Below are positions 35,396 through 44,102 of a stretch of DNA of 64,000 bases, in pieces; position 1 is the first letter of the stretch; the number at the start of each line of letters is the position of its first letter. Source of the DNA: Ruminococcus_G sp050944435 (GTDB lineage: Bacteria; Bacillota; Clostridia; Lachnospirales; Lachnospiraceae); NCBI GenBank assembly GCA_050944435.1, contig JBMNRB010000015.1, positions 1 through 64,000 on the forward strand. The letters are read 5' to 3'. The notes beneath the pieces were generated by a model, which was not told the origin of the DNA, did not search any database, and saw only the letters and a list, made by a program, of their open reading frames with translations. The translations under genes and the position numbers were made by a program.

Positions 35396-35419
35396 GGGCC
35401 GGCACCATCGTGCCGGCCC
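35396..35419 (-). terminator. Terminator after the Xaa-Pro aminopeptidase gene
   Basis: A perfect 10-base GC-rich stem, GGGCCGGCAC with GTGCCGGCCC, 4-base loop. On the minus strand it is followed by ATCCGATGTTTT. Confidence 0.75.
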
Positions 35420-35423
35420 ATTG

Positions 35424-37214
35424 TTAAACCTCCTGCGTCTCCTCCAGAAGCCAGTTTCTTTCTGCTTCCGTTTTCATCATCGGAAGCAGTTCTTCTCTCA
35501 CTCTCCTGTGATATTCGTTCAGCAGCATTTTATCCCGCGCTTCCATCAGTTCCGGCGCCACCGCCTCCCGCTCAAAGGGTACCAGCGTCAGCACTTCCCA
35601 GTTCAGAAAGCATCCGTATTCGTTTCTCTCCTTTTCCCGGCAAACCAGAAGATTTTCCAGCCGGATACCGTATTCTTCTTCAATATATAACCCTGGTTCA
35701 TCGGACACCACCATGCCCGCTTCCAGCGCCGTCACCGAACTGCCTTTTCTGTGCCGCCATCGGATAGCCTGCGGCCCCTCATGGACATTCATCAGATAGC
35801 CTACGCCGTGACCGGTTCCGTGCAGAAAGTCCAGGCCCGCCTCCCACAGGGACGCCCGCGCCGCCAAATCCAGATTTTCCCCGCTGCATCCATAAGGGAA
35901 GGTCAGAGCAGCGAGCCTTAGATTTCCCAGCAGCACCCTGGTATAATGCTCTTTCTGTTTCTTCGTCAAGGGCCCCAACACAGCCGTTCTGGTAATGTCC
36001 GTTGTTCCCTCCCGGTACTGTCCTCCGGTATCCATCAGGAGCATTCCCTCCGGCTTCAGTTCCCGGTCGCTTTCTTCTGTGGCGCTGTAATGAACAATGG
36101 CGCCGTGATCCTGATAAGCCATAATCGGCTCAAAGCTGGGCAGAAGATAACTGTCCCATTCCCGCCGAAACTCTTCCAGTTTCTTTGCAGCGCTGATTTC
36201 CGTGATTCTTTCTTTTCCCACATGGCTTTTCAGCCAGCACAGAAAACGTGTCACCGCCGCTCCGTCCTTTAAATGGGCTTTGCGGAAATTTTCCAGCTCA
36301 GTCTCATTTTTCACCGCCTTGGCCATTTCCACCGGAGACATTTCATCAATCACGCTCTTCGCCCCCTTCAGAAGGCGAAACAGTTTCCAATTGACACGAT
36401 CGCCGTCGGCCCATACCTGCTTCCCCTCTGCTTTCGCTGAAAGCTCCTGATAAATCGCCTCGTAGGGCCTGATTTCAATTCCTTCCTCTGCCGCCTTCAC
36501 AAGCAATTTCTCCGTCCAGGCTTCCCTTTGCAGATACAAAACCGTATTTTCTTCTTCCACCAAAGCATAAGCCAAAGCCAGCAGCGACATGGGAATATCA
36601 CTTCCCCGGATATTGAAAAGCCATCCAATCTCATCCAGAGAAGACAGTACCAGGAGATTGATTTTTTTTGCCTCCATTTTCTTCCTTATTAAGGCAAGCT
36701 TTTCTTTTACCGTCATCCCTGATCTTTCCGGCAAAAGCAAATGCACCGGATCCGCGGACCGGTGCGGTCTGTCAGTCCACACCTTTCCCGCCAGATCTCC
36801 GCAGTCTTTGAATAACGCCTGGTTTTTCCATGCAAGCTGCTGAAACTTCTCGGCTTCACTTTCGCTGATCATCCTGCCGTCCACAGCCAGACATTGCCCC
36901 GGCTTCAGCCATTTCTCCAAAAAATCCCCAAGAGAAGGAACTCCCTGGGCTCCGTCTTTAAATAGAGCGATCCCGCTTCCCTCCAGCTGATGTTCCGCCT
37001 GAATATAATAACGGGCGTCGGTCCACAGCCCCGCCCCCTCCTGCCAGATCAGCGCTGTTCCCGCTGACCCGGTAAATCCGGTAATGAACTGCCGGCATTT
37101 ATAAAATTCTCCCACATATTCCGATCCGTGAGGATCGTCTGTGGGAATCAGATAATAATCAATCTTTTCCTGGCGCATAATCCGCCGCAGAGATTCCAGT
37201 TTGCTTTTTTCCAT
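35424..37214 (-). CDS. Xaa-Pro aminopeptidase, large M24B form
   Basis: A 596-residue protein with two creatinase-like N-terminal domains (about 5-300) and the M24 catalytic domain (about 305-540). All five dinuclear metal ligands are present: D395, D406, H469, E506 and E520. It releases the first residue from peptides with proline in second place. The length matches the aminopeptidase P1 type rather than the 350-residue dipeptidases; a second, short M24 enzyme lies at 55438. Cytoplasmic, no signal. Confidence 0.92.
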   Translation of the reverse strand: MEKSKLESLRRIMRQEKIDYYLIPTDDPHGSEYVGEFYKCRQFITGFTGSAGTALIWQEGAGLWTDARYYIQAEHQLEGSGIALFKDGAQGVPSLGDFLEKWLKPGQCLAVDGRMISESEAEKFQQLAWKNQALFKDCGDLAGKVWTDRPHRSADPVHLLLPERSGMTVKEKLALIRKKMEAKKINLLVLSSLDEIGWLFNIRGSDIPMSLLALAYALVEEENTVLYLQREAWTEKLLVKAAEEGIEIRPYEAIYQELSAKAEGKQVWADGDRVNWKLFRLLKGAKSVIDEMSPVEMAKAVKNETELENFRKAHLKDGAAVTRFLCWLKSHVGKERITEISAAKKLEEFRREWDSYLLPSFEPIMAYQDHGAIVHYSATEESDRELKPEGMLLMDTGGQYREGTTDITRTAVLGPLTKKQKEHYTRVLLGNLRLAALTFPYGCSGENLDLAARASLWEAGLDFLHGTGHGVGYLMNVHEGPQAIRWRHRKGSSVTALEAGMVVSDEPGLYIEEEYGIRLENLLVCREKERNEYGCFLNWEVLTLVPFEREAVAPELMEARDKMLLNEYHRRVREELLPMMKTEAERNWLLEETQEV

Positions 37215-37292
37215 ATTTCTCCCTCCTGTTTCTTTTTCTTTCTGTCATTTTTGTGATATACTGGCCTCATAAATATTTGGAGGTGCATATAT

Positions 37293-37745
37293 ATGGCAGT
37301 TTATACAAAAGTAAAAGATTACCACACCAAAGCCCACATGGGTATGATCGATGTAACCAATGACTTTCAGACCGCGGTCACAGAAGCCTGTGAAAAGCAT
37401 CACATATCCGCCGGCATTATTACAGGTTTTACTACCGGTGGCGTAGCCGCCCTTACCACATTGGAATTTGAACCCGGCATGGTCACCAAAGATCTGAAAG
37501 AGGCCATGGACGTTTTCTCTCCTTATCGCGATGAAAGAGGACACGTTATCCATTATAAACATCATGACACTTGGCACGATGACAATGGATCCAGCCATAT
37601 CAAATCCGCCCTTCTTTCTCCCTTTATCACCATCCCCTTTGTAGATGGCCGAATCACCATCGGTCCCTGGCAGAATCTGACTCTGGTGGAATGCGATACC
37701 AGAGACCGTCACCGGGAAATCGTTTTCCAGGTCATGGGAGAATAA
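37293..37745 (+). CDS. YjbQ/UPF0047 family protein, copy 1
   Basis: A 150-residue protein. GMIDVTNDFQTAVTEA, FTTGGVAALTTLEFEPG and the closing TIGPWQNLTLVECDTRDRHREIVF are the family pattern. Some members have weak thiamine-phosphate synthase activity; the real role is unclear. It carries an insertion (HHDTWHDDNGSSH) where the usual D-DAHLK stretch sits. GGAGG precedes the ATG. It converges with the ABC permease, 6 bases between stops. A second, dissimilar YjbQ lies at 45784. Confidence 0.85.
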   Translation: MAVYTKVKDYHTKAHMGMIDVTNDFQTAVTEACEKHHISAGIITGFTTGGVAALTTLEFEPGMVTKDLKEAMDVFSPYRDERGHVIHYKHHDTWHDDNGSSHIKSALLSPFITIPFVDGRITIGPWQNLTLVECDTRDRHREIVFQVMGE

Positions 37746-37751
37746 CTCCCT

Positions 37752-39350
37752 TTACAGTTCCATAAAACGGCGGCTTCCTCCCTCTTTCAGATAAAAATAC
37801 ATGCCTGCGGAGGAAGCCAGCAGAATAATGCAGTGGACAATCATCAGAAATCCCCAGGACATGCCCACAAAAGCCAGCATTACATACCCGAAAACAGGAG
37901 CTCCAATCAAAAACATGGAAAGAAACAGCGTTAAAAACGGCGACAGTCCCTGTTTTACAGCGGCCGTTTCGTTGTTCCATTCCAGTTTGGGAAACCTCAG
38001 ATTCATAATTATCCCAAGAAATCCAACGGTCACATTAAAGCTCAGCGGAAGAACAAAGGTGAGAATTCTTGACAGCCAGTCCATGGGAAGAAGAATATTC
38101 AGCACCAGAGCCGCAATGCAGACAGGCACGCTGCCCGTCACAATGTGCATATTGACTTTTGCCATCAGTATCTGAACCGGCTCCACTGGAATAGTTTTTG
38201 CGATCCATAAATTTTTTCCTTCAATGGAAATACTGGGTGCAGACATATAATTAAAAGATACCATGCATGCCAGAATCAAAGCCGCTGCTCCCCCGGTATA
38301 GGGAAGAAAACGCTCCGGCATCATTTCAAGATAGGACAGCAGCGTTTCCTGTTTAATCACCGCAAAAACAATCAGCAGCAGCATAAATACTGAACCGGTG
38401 GAAGCATTGATCATGTACATGGAGTTTGATCCCAGATGACGAATCTCTCTTTTCAGCAGAGCCATATCCACACTGCTGACACTGACATCCTTTTCTTTAT
38501 ATCTCTTTCTGCTTCCTCCTTTTTTCGTTGTTGTTATATAAAGGAAACTCCTGGAAAGAATCCATAAAAGAACGGCGAAGGGCGCTGCCGCACAGACAGC
38601 AAAAAGAAAGAGACTCACAAGACTGCCCTCTCCTGCTGCAACTCCCAGATGGTAAACAGGAAACAACGTCTGCCTGACCGCTTCCGCAATGGTATTCCCA
38701 TTTGCTGTCATCCAGTTTATATATTCATTAATTCTGCTGTATCCATAAAAATACAGCGCAAAAAAGCCCACATAGAGCAGCACCATAACCAGGTGCTTAA
38801 AAGGAAGTTTCGCACTGAGCACCGCCAGGAGCCACCCCAGCAGGGCATTGATGGTCACGCTGATAAGGGGCAGCAGCAGAAAAATTACCGCCATGGAAAA
38901 TCCTGCGGCAGGAGAAGCCCCCACAAGAAAAATATACACTCCATAGGCGGGAATCAGCACAAAGGCCTGCCATCCATAGGCCAGCAGAAGCAGCGACAGC
39001 ATCCTGCTCGTCAGAATATATACCGGCGGAATAGGCATGGAAAGCAGAAGCTCATTGTCCTTTGCATCAAAAAGCACTGTTTTCGACGCAAAAATCCCCC
39101 CAACTATATTCAGCAGGATACTGATTACTCCCATCAGAGAAAAATAAAACCAATCCAGCCCCGCCTGATGAAGAGGAAGGCAGGTGGCCACCGATATCAT
39201 GCCAAACAGGAAGAAAAGGCATACGATAACGTAAACGGCCAGTATGCCAAGCCCCACCTTCAGCAAGACGCCTGATTTTTTCTTCCCTGAAGGATGAAAC
39301 ATGGAAGAAAAAAGAAGACGAATTTCCGATTTAAACAACGCTTTAAACAT
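37752..39350 (-). CDS. ABC exporter permease, large membrane subunit
   Basis: A 532-residue integral membrane protein with about 12 or more hydrophobic segments, of the ABC-2 exporter type. The ATG at 39350 (MFKALFKSEIRLLFSSM) overlaps the end of the ATPase gene by 8 bases, so the two subunits are translationally coupled. Substrate unknown; no peptide or resistance gene adjoins it. Confidence 0.8.
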   Translation of the reverse strand: MFKALFKSEIRLLFSSMFHPSGKKKSGVLLKVGLGILAVYVIVCLFFLFGMISVATCLPLHQAGLDWFYFSLMGVISILLNIVGGIFASKTVLFDAKDNELLLSMPIPPVYILTSRMLSLLLLAYGWQAFVLIPAYGVYIFLVGASPAAGFSMAVIFLLLPLISVTINALLGWLLAVLSAKLPFKHLVMVLLYVGFFALYFYGYSRINEYINWMTANGNTIAEAVRQTLFPVYHLGVAAGEGSLVSLFLFAVCAAAPFAVLLWILSRSFLYITTTKKGGSRKRYKEKDVSVSSVDMALLKREIRHLGSNSMYMINASTGSVFMLLLIVFAVIKQETLLSYLEMMPERFLPYTGGAAALILACMVSFNYMSAPSISIEGKNLWIAKTIPVEPVQILMAKVNMHIVTGSVPVCIAALVLNILLPMDWLSRILTFVLPLSFNVTVGFLGIIMNLRFPKLEWNNETAAVKQGLSPFLTLFLSMFLIGAPVFGYVMLAFVGMSWGFLMIVHCIILLASSAGMYFYLKEGGSRRFMEL

Positions 39351-40056
39351 GATCACCCTCCAGTTCCAGGAATACGGTCTCCAAAGATTCATCTCCAATG
39401 ACCTCGTCCGTTGGACCGCTTTTAATCAGCTTTCCCTGTTTGATAATTGCAATTTCATCACATAGTTTCTCCGCCACTTCCAGCACATGGGTGGAGAAAA
39501 AGATGGCTCCTCCTCTGTCACAGATGTCCCGCATCAAAAGCTTCACCTGATGGGACGCCTTGGGATCCAATCCCACAAAGGGTTCATCCATAATTAAAAG
39601 CCGCGGTTCATGGATCAGCGCGGACATCAGCGCCAGTTTTTGTTTCATTCCGTGGGAATAGGAACTGAGAGATTCTCCCAGATCATCCATAATCTCAAAC
39701 ATTTCCCCGTAACGGCGAATTCTGTCCTTTCTCATCTCCTTATCCACTCCGTAAATATCTGCGATGAAATTCAGATAGCCGATTCCCGTCATAAATTCAT
39801 ACAAGTCCGGATTATCCGGTATATATGCCATAATCTTTTTGCAGGCAATGGGCTGCTTTTTTATGGACAGTCCATCCACCCAAATTTCACCATCGTCAAA
39901 ATTCAGAATCCCGCAGCAGGATTTGATGGTCGTGGTTTTTCCTGCCCCGTTGTGGCCGATAAATCCATAAATCTCTCCCGGCTTAATATGCAAAGACAAA
40001 TTATCTACCGCTTTCTTTTCGCCGTATCGTTTTGTTAACCCTTCTATTTTAAGCAT
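39343..40056 (-). CDS. ABC transporter ATPase
   Basis: A 237-residue protein. Walker A GHNGAGKTTT (about 34-43), a signature variant SSYSHGMKQK (about 131-140) and Walker B RLLIMDEPFVGLD are present. It powers the permease encoded next. MLKIEGLTKRYGEKKAVDNL is the standard start. No accessory binding protein, so an exporter is likely. Confidence 0.92.
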   Translation of the reverse strand: MLKIEGLTKRYGEKKAVDNLSLHIKPGEIYGFIGHNGAGKTTTIKSCCGILNFDDGEIWVDGLSIKKQPIACKKIMAYIPDNPDLYEFMTGIGYLNFIADIYGVDKEMRKDRIRRYGEMFEIMDDLGESLSSYSHGMKQKLALMSALIHEPRLLIMDEPFVGLDPKASHQVKLLMRDICDRGGAIFFSTHVLEVAEKLCDEIAIIKQGKLIKSGPTDEVIGDESLETVFLELEGDHV

Positions 40057-40149
40057 TTTTCTCTCCTATCTTTTTTTCACTCATTATAAGCTGGTTTTCA
40101 GTCAAAAGCAAACATTTCAGAATTCTTATCATAAATAAATTTTCATCTT

Positions 40150-40887
40150 CTATGCTATTCTGATAATCTGCTCATACAAAATAATCTCTTTGTCGTTGAT
40201 CGCTTTATTGTCATGATAATGTCCCATGAACCACTTTTTATAGTCAAGCTTACTTCGGATTTCTTCGAAGTATTGCGTCAGGCAATCTGTTTTAAACCCT
40301 CCGTGTGAATATTGGGCGACCGCGCTGGCGGGTCCGCAGTGAGATACTACAAAATCCACCGTGCAGCCAATCCGCTGCAGATTTTCTATTCCCTCATCCA
40401 TTTCAGCATCCGAAGGCATTTCGCGCTCCCACCAGGATACATGGTTTATGCGGAACATTTTAACATAGTCCCGTTTCCATTCTTTAATTCGCGGATCACC
40501 TGCCTCTAAAATACCATCCTGAATATCGTGGCTTCGCGCACCGCCGAAGGTAAAGAAGATTTTGTCCTCAATAGCAAAGACCTGCCCGCGCATCAGGTGA
40601 ATCACAGATGGACGGAGAAAATGGACTTTTCCGCCGTTCCACTCCGACACGGGCAGCCCGTCAAGAATATCGTAATTCTCATGATTTCCATCAATAAACA
40701 GAGTAGTAAATGATTTGCTCTCCAGCCAATCAAGATTGTTTTTTTCGCGCTTTGAATTATCCCAGATACCAAAATCACCGCAGATAATAACGCAGTCATC
40801 TTTCGTCATTTCTTTTTGCTCGGAAAATGCTTCCGTACGCAGTCTGCTTATCCAGTCCCCATGAGTATCGCCTGTAATAAAAATCAT
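40150..40887 (-). CDS. Calcineurin-like metallophosphoesterase
   Basis: A 245-residue protein. It has the full metal motif set: GDTHGD (about 6-11), GDFG (about 37-40), GNHEN (about 67-71), VVSHCGP and GHYHD. It is a cytoplasmic phosphohydrolase of unknown substrate, perhaps a small phosphodiesterase acting on nucleotides. Single gene between the ABC operon and tRNA-Leu; codon use seems slightly more AT-rich than neighbours. Confidence 0.88.
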   Translation of the reverse strand: MIFITGDTHGDWISRLRTEAFSEQKEMTKDDCVIICGDFGIWDNSKREKNNLDWLESKSFTTLFIDGNHENYDILDGLPVSEWNGGKVHFLRPSVIHLMRGQVFAIEDKIFFTFGGARSHDIQDGILEAGDPRIKEWKRDYVKMFRINHVSWWEREMPSDAEMDEGIENLQRIGCTVDFVVSHCGPASAVAQYSHGGFKTDCLTQYFEEIRSKLDYKKWFMGHYHDNKAINDKEIILYEQIIRIA

Positions 40888-40921
40888 AGAACACTGTCCG
40901 CCTTTCGCTGTTTAAGGATAA

Positions 40922-40965
40922 AATAAAAAAACCTGATAAACCGTATAAAATCAAGGTTTATCAGG
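40922..40965 (-). terminator. Terminator after tRNA-Leu
   Basis: On the minus strand CCTGATAAACC pairs perfectly with GGTTTATCAGG, followed by TTTTTTTATTT. Confidence 0.85.
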
Positions 40966-40976
40966 GTTTTAATACC

Positions 40977-41059
40977 TGCCGGCAATGGGACTTGAACCCA
41001 TACGTGGTTGCCCACAACAGATTTTGAGTCTGCCTCGTCTGCCATTCCGACACGCCGGC
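40977..41059 (-). tRNA. tRNA-Leu (anticodon CAA)
   Basis: An 83-base class II tRNA. The acceptor stem GCCGGCG pairs with TGCCGGC. Anticodon loop CTCAAAA gives CAA, reading UUG. A long variable arm (TGTGGGCAACCACG) and T-arm GGGTTCAAGTCCC are present. The CCA end is not encoded. Confidence 0.97.
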
Positions 41060-41081
41060 TTGTTCTCTTGAACCGAATTAG

Positions 41082-41110
41082 ATTCTATCATAAATTCTGC
41101 GGAACTGCAA
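41082..41110 (-). promoter_or_regulatory. Promoter of tRNA-Leu
   Basis: On the minus strand, TTGCAG (41105-41110) and TAGAAT (41082-41087), spacer 17, about 22 bases before the tRNA. Confidence 0.7.
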
Positions 41111-41146
41111 GTGTTTTTTTAGAAAAATACATTCCGCCTTTTTTGG

Positions 41147-41190
41147 AAAAGCAGCGGGGAATCTTGTATCAGATCTCCCGCCGCCGCTTT
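41147..41190 (-). terminator. Terminator after leuD
   Basis: On the minus strand a GC-rich stem (AAGCGGCGGCGGGA with TCCCCGCTGCTTTT, two bulged bases) overlaps the leuD stop and ends in TTTT. Confidence 0.65.
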
Positions 41191-41680
41191 ATTTATACTT
41201 TTCGTTGATATAATTTACAAGACCGCCGCTGGCAATCAATTTTTGCATGAATTCAGGGAAAGGCTGCCCTTTAAACGTCGTCCCTTTGGTTTTATTGGTG
41301 ATAATACCGCTGTCAAAGTCCACTTCCACCTCGTCTCCCGACTGGATACCTCTGGAAGCTTCGGGACATTCAATGATGGGAAGTCCGATATTGATCGCAT
41401 TCCGGTAAAAAATTCTGGCAAACGTCTCTGCAATGACACAGCTTACGCCGGCTGCTTTGATGGCCAGGGGCGCATGTTCTCTGGATGAACCGCATCCAAA
41501 ATTTTTATCCGCCACAATGATATCACCCTTTTTCACCTTTTTTACGAAATCCTTGTCGATATCTTCCATACAATGGGTTGCCAGCTCGGCCGGATCTGAA
41601 GAATTAAGGTAACGGGCCGGAATAATAACATCGGTATCCACGTTATCGCCGTATTTGAATACTGTTCCATTCGCTTTCAT
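41189..41680 (-). CDS. leuD: 3-Isopropylmalate dehydratase, small subunit
   Basis: A 163-residue protein of the short LeuD type. GDNVDTDVIIPARYLN (about 11-26) and NFGCGSSREHAPLAIKAAG (about 60-78) are the swivel-domain motifs. With LeuC it isomerises 2-isopropylmalate in leucine synthesis; related enzymes act on citramalate or homoaconitate, and the sequence alone does not exclude these. It lies 12 bases after leuC. Confidence 0.93.
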   Translation of the reverse strand: MKANGTVFKYGDNVDTDVIIPARYLNSSDPAELATHCMEDIDKDFVKKVKKGDIIVADKNFGCGSSREHAPLAIKAAGVSCVIAETFARIFYRNAINIGLPIIECPEASRGIQSGDEVEVDFDSGIITNKTKGTTFKGQPFPEFMQKLIASGGLVNYINEKYK

Positions 41681-41692
41681 GTTTTTCTCCTC

Positions 41693-42961
41693 CTATAAAC
41701 CTAACTCTGCCGGTGCGGAAATTTTTCCCGTCACTGCACTGGCCGCTGCCACCGCTGGACTCGCCAGATATACTTCTGATTTCACATGACCCATTCTTCC
41801 CACAAAATTTCTGTTGGTGGTGGAAATGCACCGTTCGCCCTCTGCCAGGATTCCCATATATCCACCAAGACAGGGGCCGCAGGTAGGTGTGCTGACAACA
41901 GCTCCGGCCTCGATAAATATCTTCAGCAGTCCCTCTTCCATAGCCTGCAGATAAATAGCCTGGGTAGCCGGAATTACGATACAGCGCACGCCTTTTTTCA
42001 CTTTACGGCCCTTCATAATCTGGGCGGCAATGCGCAGATCATCGATTCTTCCGTTAGTACAGGAACCGATCACTGACTGATCAATCACCACATCCTCCGT
42101 AATTTCATCAATGGTTTTTGTATTTTCCGGAAGGTGAGGGAAAGCCACCGTCGGCTTTAACTGTGATAAATCAATAGTATATTCTTCATCATACACAGCG
42201 TCCGCATCTGCCTCATATACCTTAAATTCCCGTTTAGAATGTTCTCTCATATAGGCTTTTGCCTTTTCATCCACGGGGAAAATTCCATTTTTTCCGCCTG
42301 CTTCAATGGCCATATTGGCGATGGTAAAGCGATCGTCCATGGACAGACTGGCAACGCCTTCTCCTGTAAATTCCATGGATTTATATCTGGCTCCGTCCAC
42401 ACCGATCATACCGATAATGTGAAGAATCACATCCTTTCCGCTGACCCATTTGGAAGGCTTTCCTACCAAATTAAATTTGATGGCGGAAGGCACCTTAAAC
42501 CAGGCTTTTCCCGTGGCCATTCCCGCCGCCATATCCGTACTTCCCACACCGGTAGAAAAAGCTCCCAATGCGCCGTAAGTACAGGTGTGGGAATCTGCTC
42601 CAATCACCACATCTCCGGCCACCGTCAGTCCTTTTTCCGGCAGAAGGGCATGTTCAATGCCCATCTCTCCCACATCAAAATAATTGGTAATATCGTGTTT
42701 GCAGGCAAACTCCCGCACACATTTACAGTGTTCTGCAGACTTAATATCTTTATTGGGGATAAAATGATCCATAACCAACGCTACTTTATCCTTGTCAAAA
42801 ACGGTATCCACGGTCATTTTATCCATTTCATGAATAGCAACCGGAGAAGTAATATCATTTCCCAGCACCAAATCCAGATCCGCCTCAATCAACTGACCGG
42901 CTTCCACATAATCCAGTCCTGCGTGCGCCGCCAGAATTTTCTGCGTCATTGTCATTCCCAT
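41693..42961 (-). CDS. leuC: 3-Isopropylmalate dehydratase, large subunit
   Basis: A 422-residue aconitase-family protein. The 4Fe-4S cysteines lie in VIGSCTNGRIDDL and in TPTCGPCLGG. It begins MGMTMTQKILAAHAGLD. I use the ATG at 42961, about 10 bases after GAGGAGG; a TTG three codons upstream sits too close to the ribosome site. First gene of leuC-leuD; leuA and leuB are not in the window. Divergent LysR gene upstream. Confidence 0.95.
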   Translation of the reverse strand: MGMTMTQKILAAHAGLDYVEAGQLIEADLDLVLGNDITSPVAIHEMDKMTVDTVFDKDKVALVMDHFIPNKDIKSAEHCKCVREFACKHDITNYFDVGEMGIEHALLPEKGLTVAGDVVIGADSHTCTYGALGAFSTGVGSTDMAAGMATGKAWFKVPSAIKFNLVGKPSKWVSGKDVILHIIGMIGVDGARYKSMEFTGEGVASLSMDDRFTIANMAIEAGGKNGIFPVDEKAKAYMREHSKREFKVYEADADAVYDEEYTIDLSQLKPTVAFPHLPENTKTIDEITEDVVIDQSVIGSCTNGRIDDLRIAAQIMKGRKVKKGVRCIVIPATQAIYLQAMEEGLLKIFIEAGAVVSTPTCGPCLGGYMGILAEGERCISTTNRNFVGRMGHVKSEVYLASPAVAAASAVTGKISAPAELGL

Positions 42962-42997
42962 CCTTGTCAAACCTCCTCTTACTTTTCATCTGCTTGT

Positions 42998-43026
42998 ATT
43001 TTATCATAGAAGCAGATATAATACAA
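42998..43026 (-). promoter_or_regulatory. Promoter of leuCD
   Basis: On the minus strand, TTGTAT (43021-43026) and TAAAAT (42998-43003), spacer 17. The leader of about 30 bases leaves no room for a T-box. Confidence 0.6.
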
Positions 43027-43047
43027 ATATATAAAAAACATACTTTA

Positions 43048-43064
43048 TATAACTTATAGTTATA
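43048..43064. promoter_or_regulatory. Probable LysR-type binding site
   Basis: A perfect dyad, TATAACT-TAT-AGTTATA, centred about 30 bases upstream of the leuCD -35 box and 30 bases before the lysR ATG. It has the T-N11-A form of LysR-family sites and the usual activator position. Confidence 0.6.
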
Positions 43065-43087
43065 ATACTAAATGAGGGTTTAACACT

Positions 43088-43978
43088 ATGGAACAGAATT
43101 TATCACTGTATCGAATTTTTTACACCGTCGCCAACACGGGAAACATTTCCAAAGCCGCCTCTGAACTATATATCAGTCAGCCCGCCATCAGCAAATCCAT
43201 CCGGAAACTGGAACAAAACCTGGAAGCCTCCCTCTTCACCCGCAGTTCCAGAGGCGTTGTGCTGACGGAAGAAGGAAAAATCCTTTACGACCACGTGAAA
43301 AACGCCTTCTCTTCCCTTCAGTCCGGCGAAGAAAAATTAAAGCAAATGAAAGATCTGGATATGGGGCATATCCGTATCGGCGTGAGCACCACACTGTGCC
43401 GTTACACCCTTCTGCCTTTTCTGAAACGTTTTATCAAAGCCCACCCCCATATCCGCATTACCATCGAATGTCAATCCAGCAACCGCACCCTGCAGCTTCT
43501 GCGGGAAAACAAAATTGATCTGGGGTTGGTTGGCCGTCCGGAACACCTGCACCAGGTGCAGTTTCAGCCTCTGGGGGAAATCGAAGATATCCTTGTCTCC
43601 ACCAAATCCTATCTGGATAATCTTCACATGAGGGGAAACAGCCTTTTCCAAAATGCCACCTTAATGCTGCTGGATAAAGAAAATATCACCCGCCAGTATA
43701 TGGATGAATATCTGTCTCTGAACCATATTTCCACTGAAAATGCCCTGGAAGTATCCACCATGGATCTGTTGATCGAATTCGCAAAAATCGGCCTTGGCAT
43801 CGCCTGCGTAATCAAGCAGTTCGTCACCCGGGAACTGGCGGAGCAGGAGCTTCTGGAAATTCCTCTGGACATTCCCGTTCATAAAAGAGAAATTGGATTT
43901 GCTTTTCAAAAACAGAGAATGAAAAATAAAGCGGTGCAGGAATTCCTGGATTTATCCCGCACCGCCGCCGATTTATAA
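43088..43978 (+). CDS. LysR-family regulator, probable regulator of leuCD
   Basis: A 296-residue protein. The N-terminal winged helix-turn-helix (NTGNISKAASELYISQPAIS, about 17-36) is followed by a substrate-binding-like effector domain (about 90-290). The ATG follows GAGGG. It is divergent from leuC with a perfect dyad between them, so control of leuCD and of itself is likely (inference). The effector would plausibly be 2-isopropylmalate by analogy with other leu regulators. Confidence 0.88.
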   Translation: MEQNLSLYRIFYTVANTGNISKAASELYISQPAISKSIRKLEQNLEASLFTRSSRGVVLTEEGKILYDHVKNAFSSLQSGEEKLKQMKDLDMGHIRIGVSTTLCRYTLLPFLKRFIKAHPHIRITIECQSSNRTLQLLRENKIDLGLVGRPEHLHQVQFQPLGEIEDILVSTKSYLDNLHMRGNSLFQNATLMLLDKENITRQYMDEYLSLNHISTENALEVSTMDLLIEFAKIGLGIACVIKQFVTRELAEQELLEIPLDIPVHKREIGFAFQKQRMKNKAVQEFLDLSRTAADL

Positions 43979-44062
43979 TCTGATTCTTTCTCTTTCCTTC
44001 ACTCCTAAAACCGCAATAATTAGAAGCACCGCTGCTATTCAAAAATATCATAACAATAACAG

Positions 44063-44091
44063 AAGGACTGCTTTCTTATACAGCAGTCCTT
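44063..44091 (-). terminator. Terminator after ilvC
   Basis: A perfect 10-base stem AAGGACTGCT with AGCAGTCCTT. On the minus strand it is followed by CTGTTATTGTT. It may also serve the convergent lysR. Confidence 0.65.
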
Positions 44092-44102
44092 CCCTATCAG
44101 TT

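Noticed and set aside
35302..35423. M-box riboswitch upstream of mgtE
   Set aside because: Only about 95 bases lie between the mgtE start and the neighbouring terminator, too short for an M-box and without its conserved stems.
42962..43087. T-box or leader-peptide attenuator before leuCD
   Set aside because: The promoter at 42998-43026 gives a leader of about 30 bases; a LysR-type site explains control better. The same holds for ilvH-ilvC, whose leader is about 41 bases.
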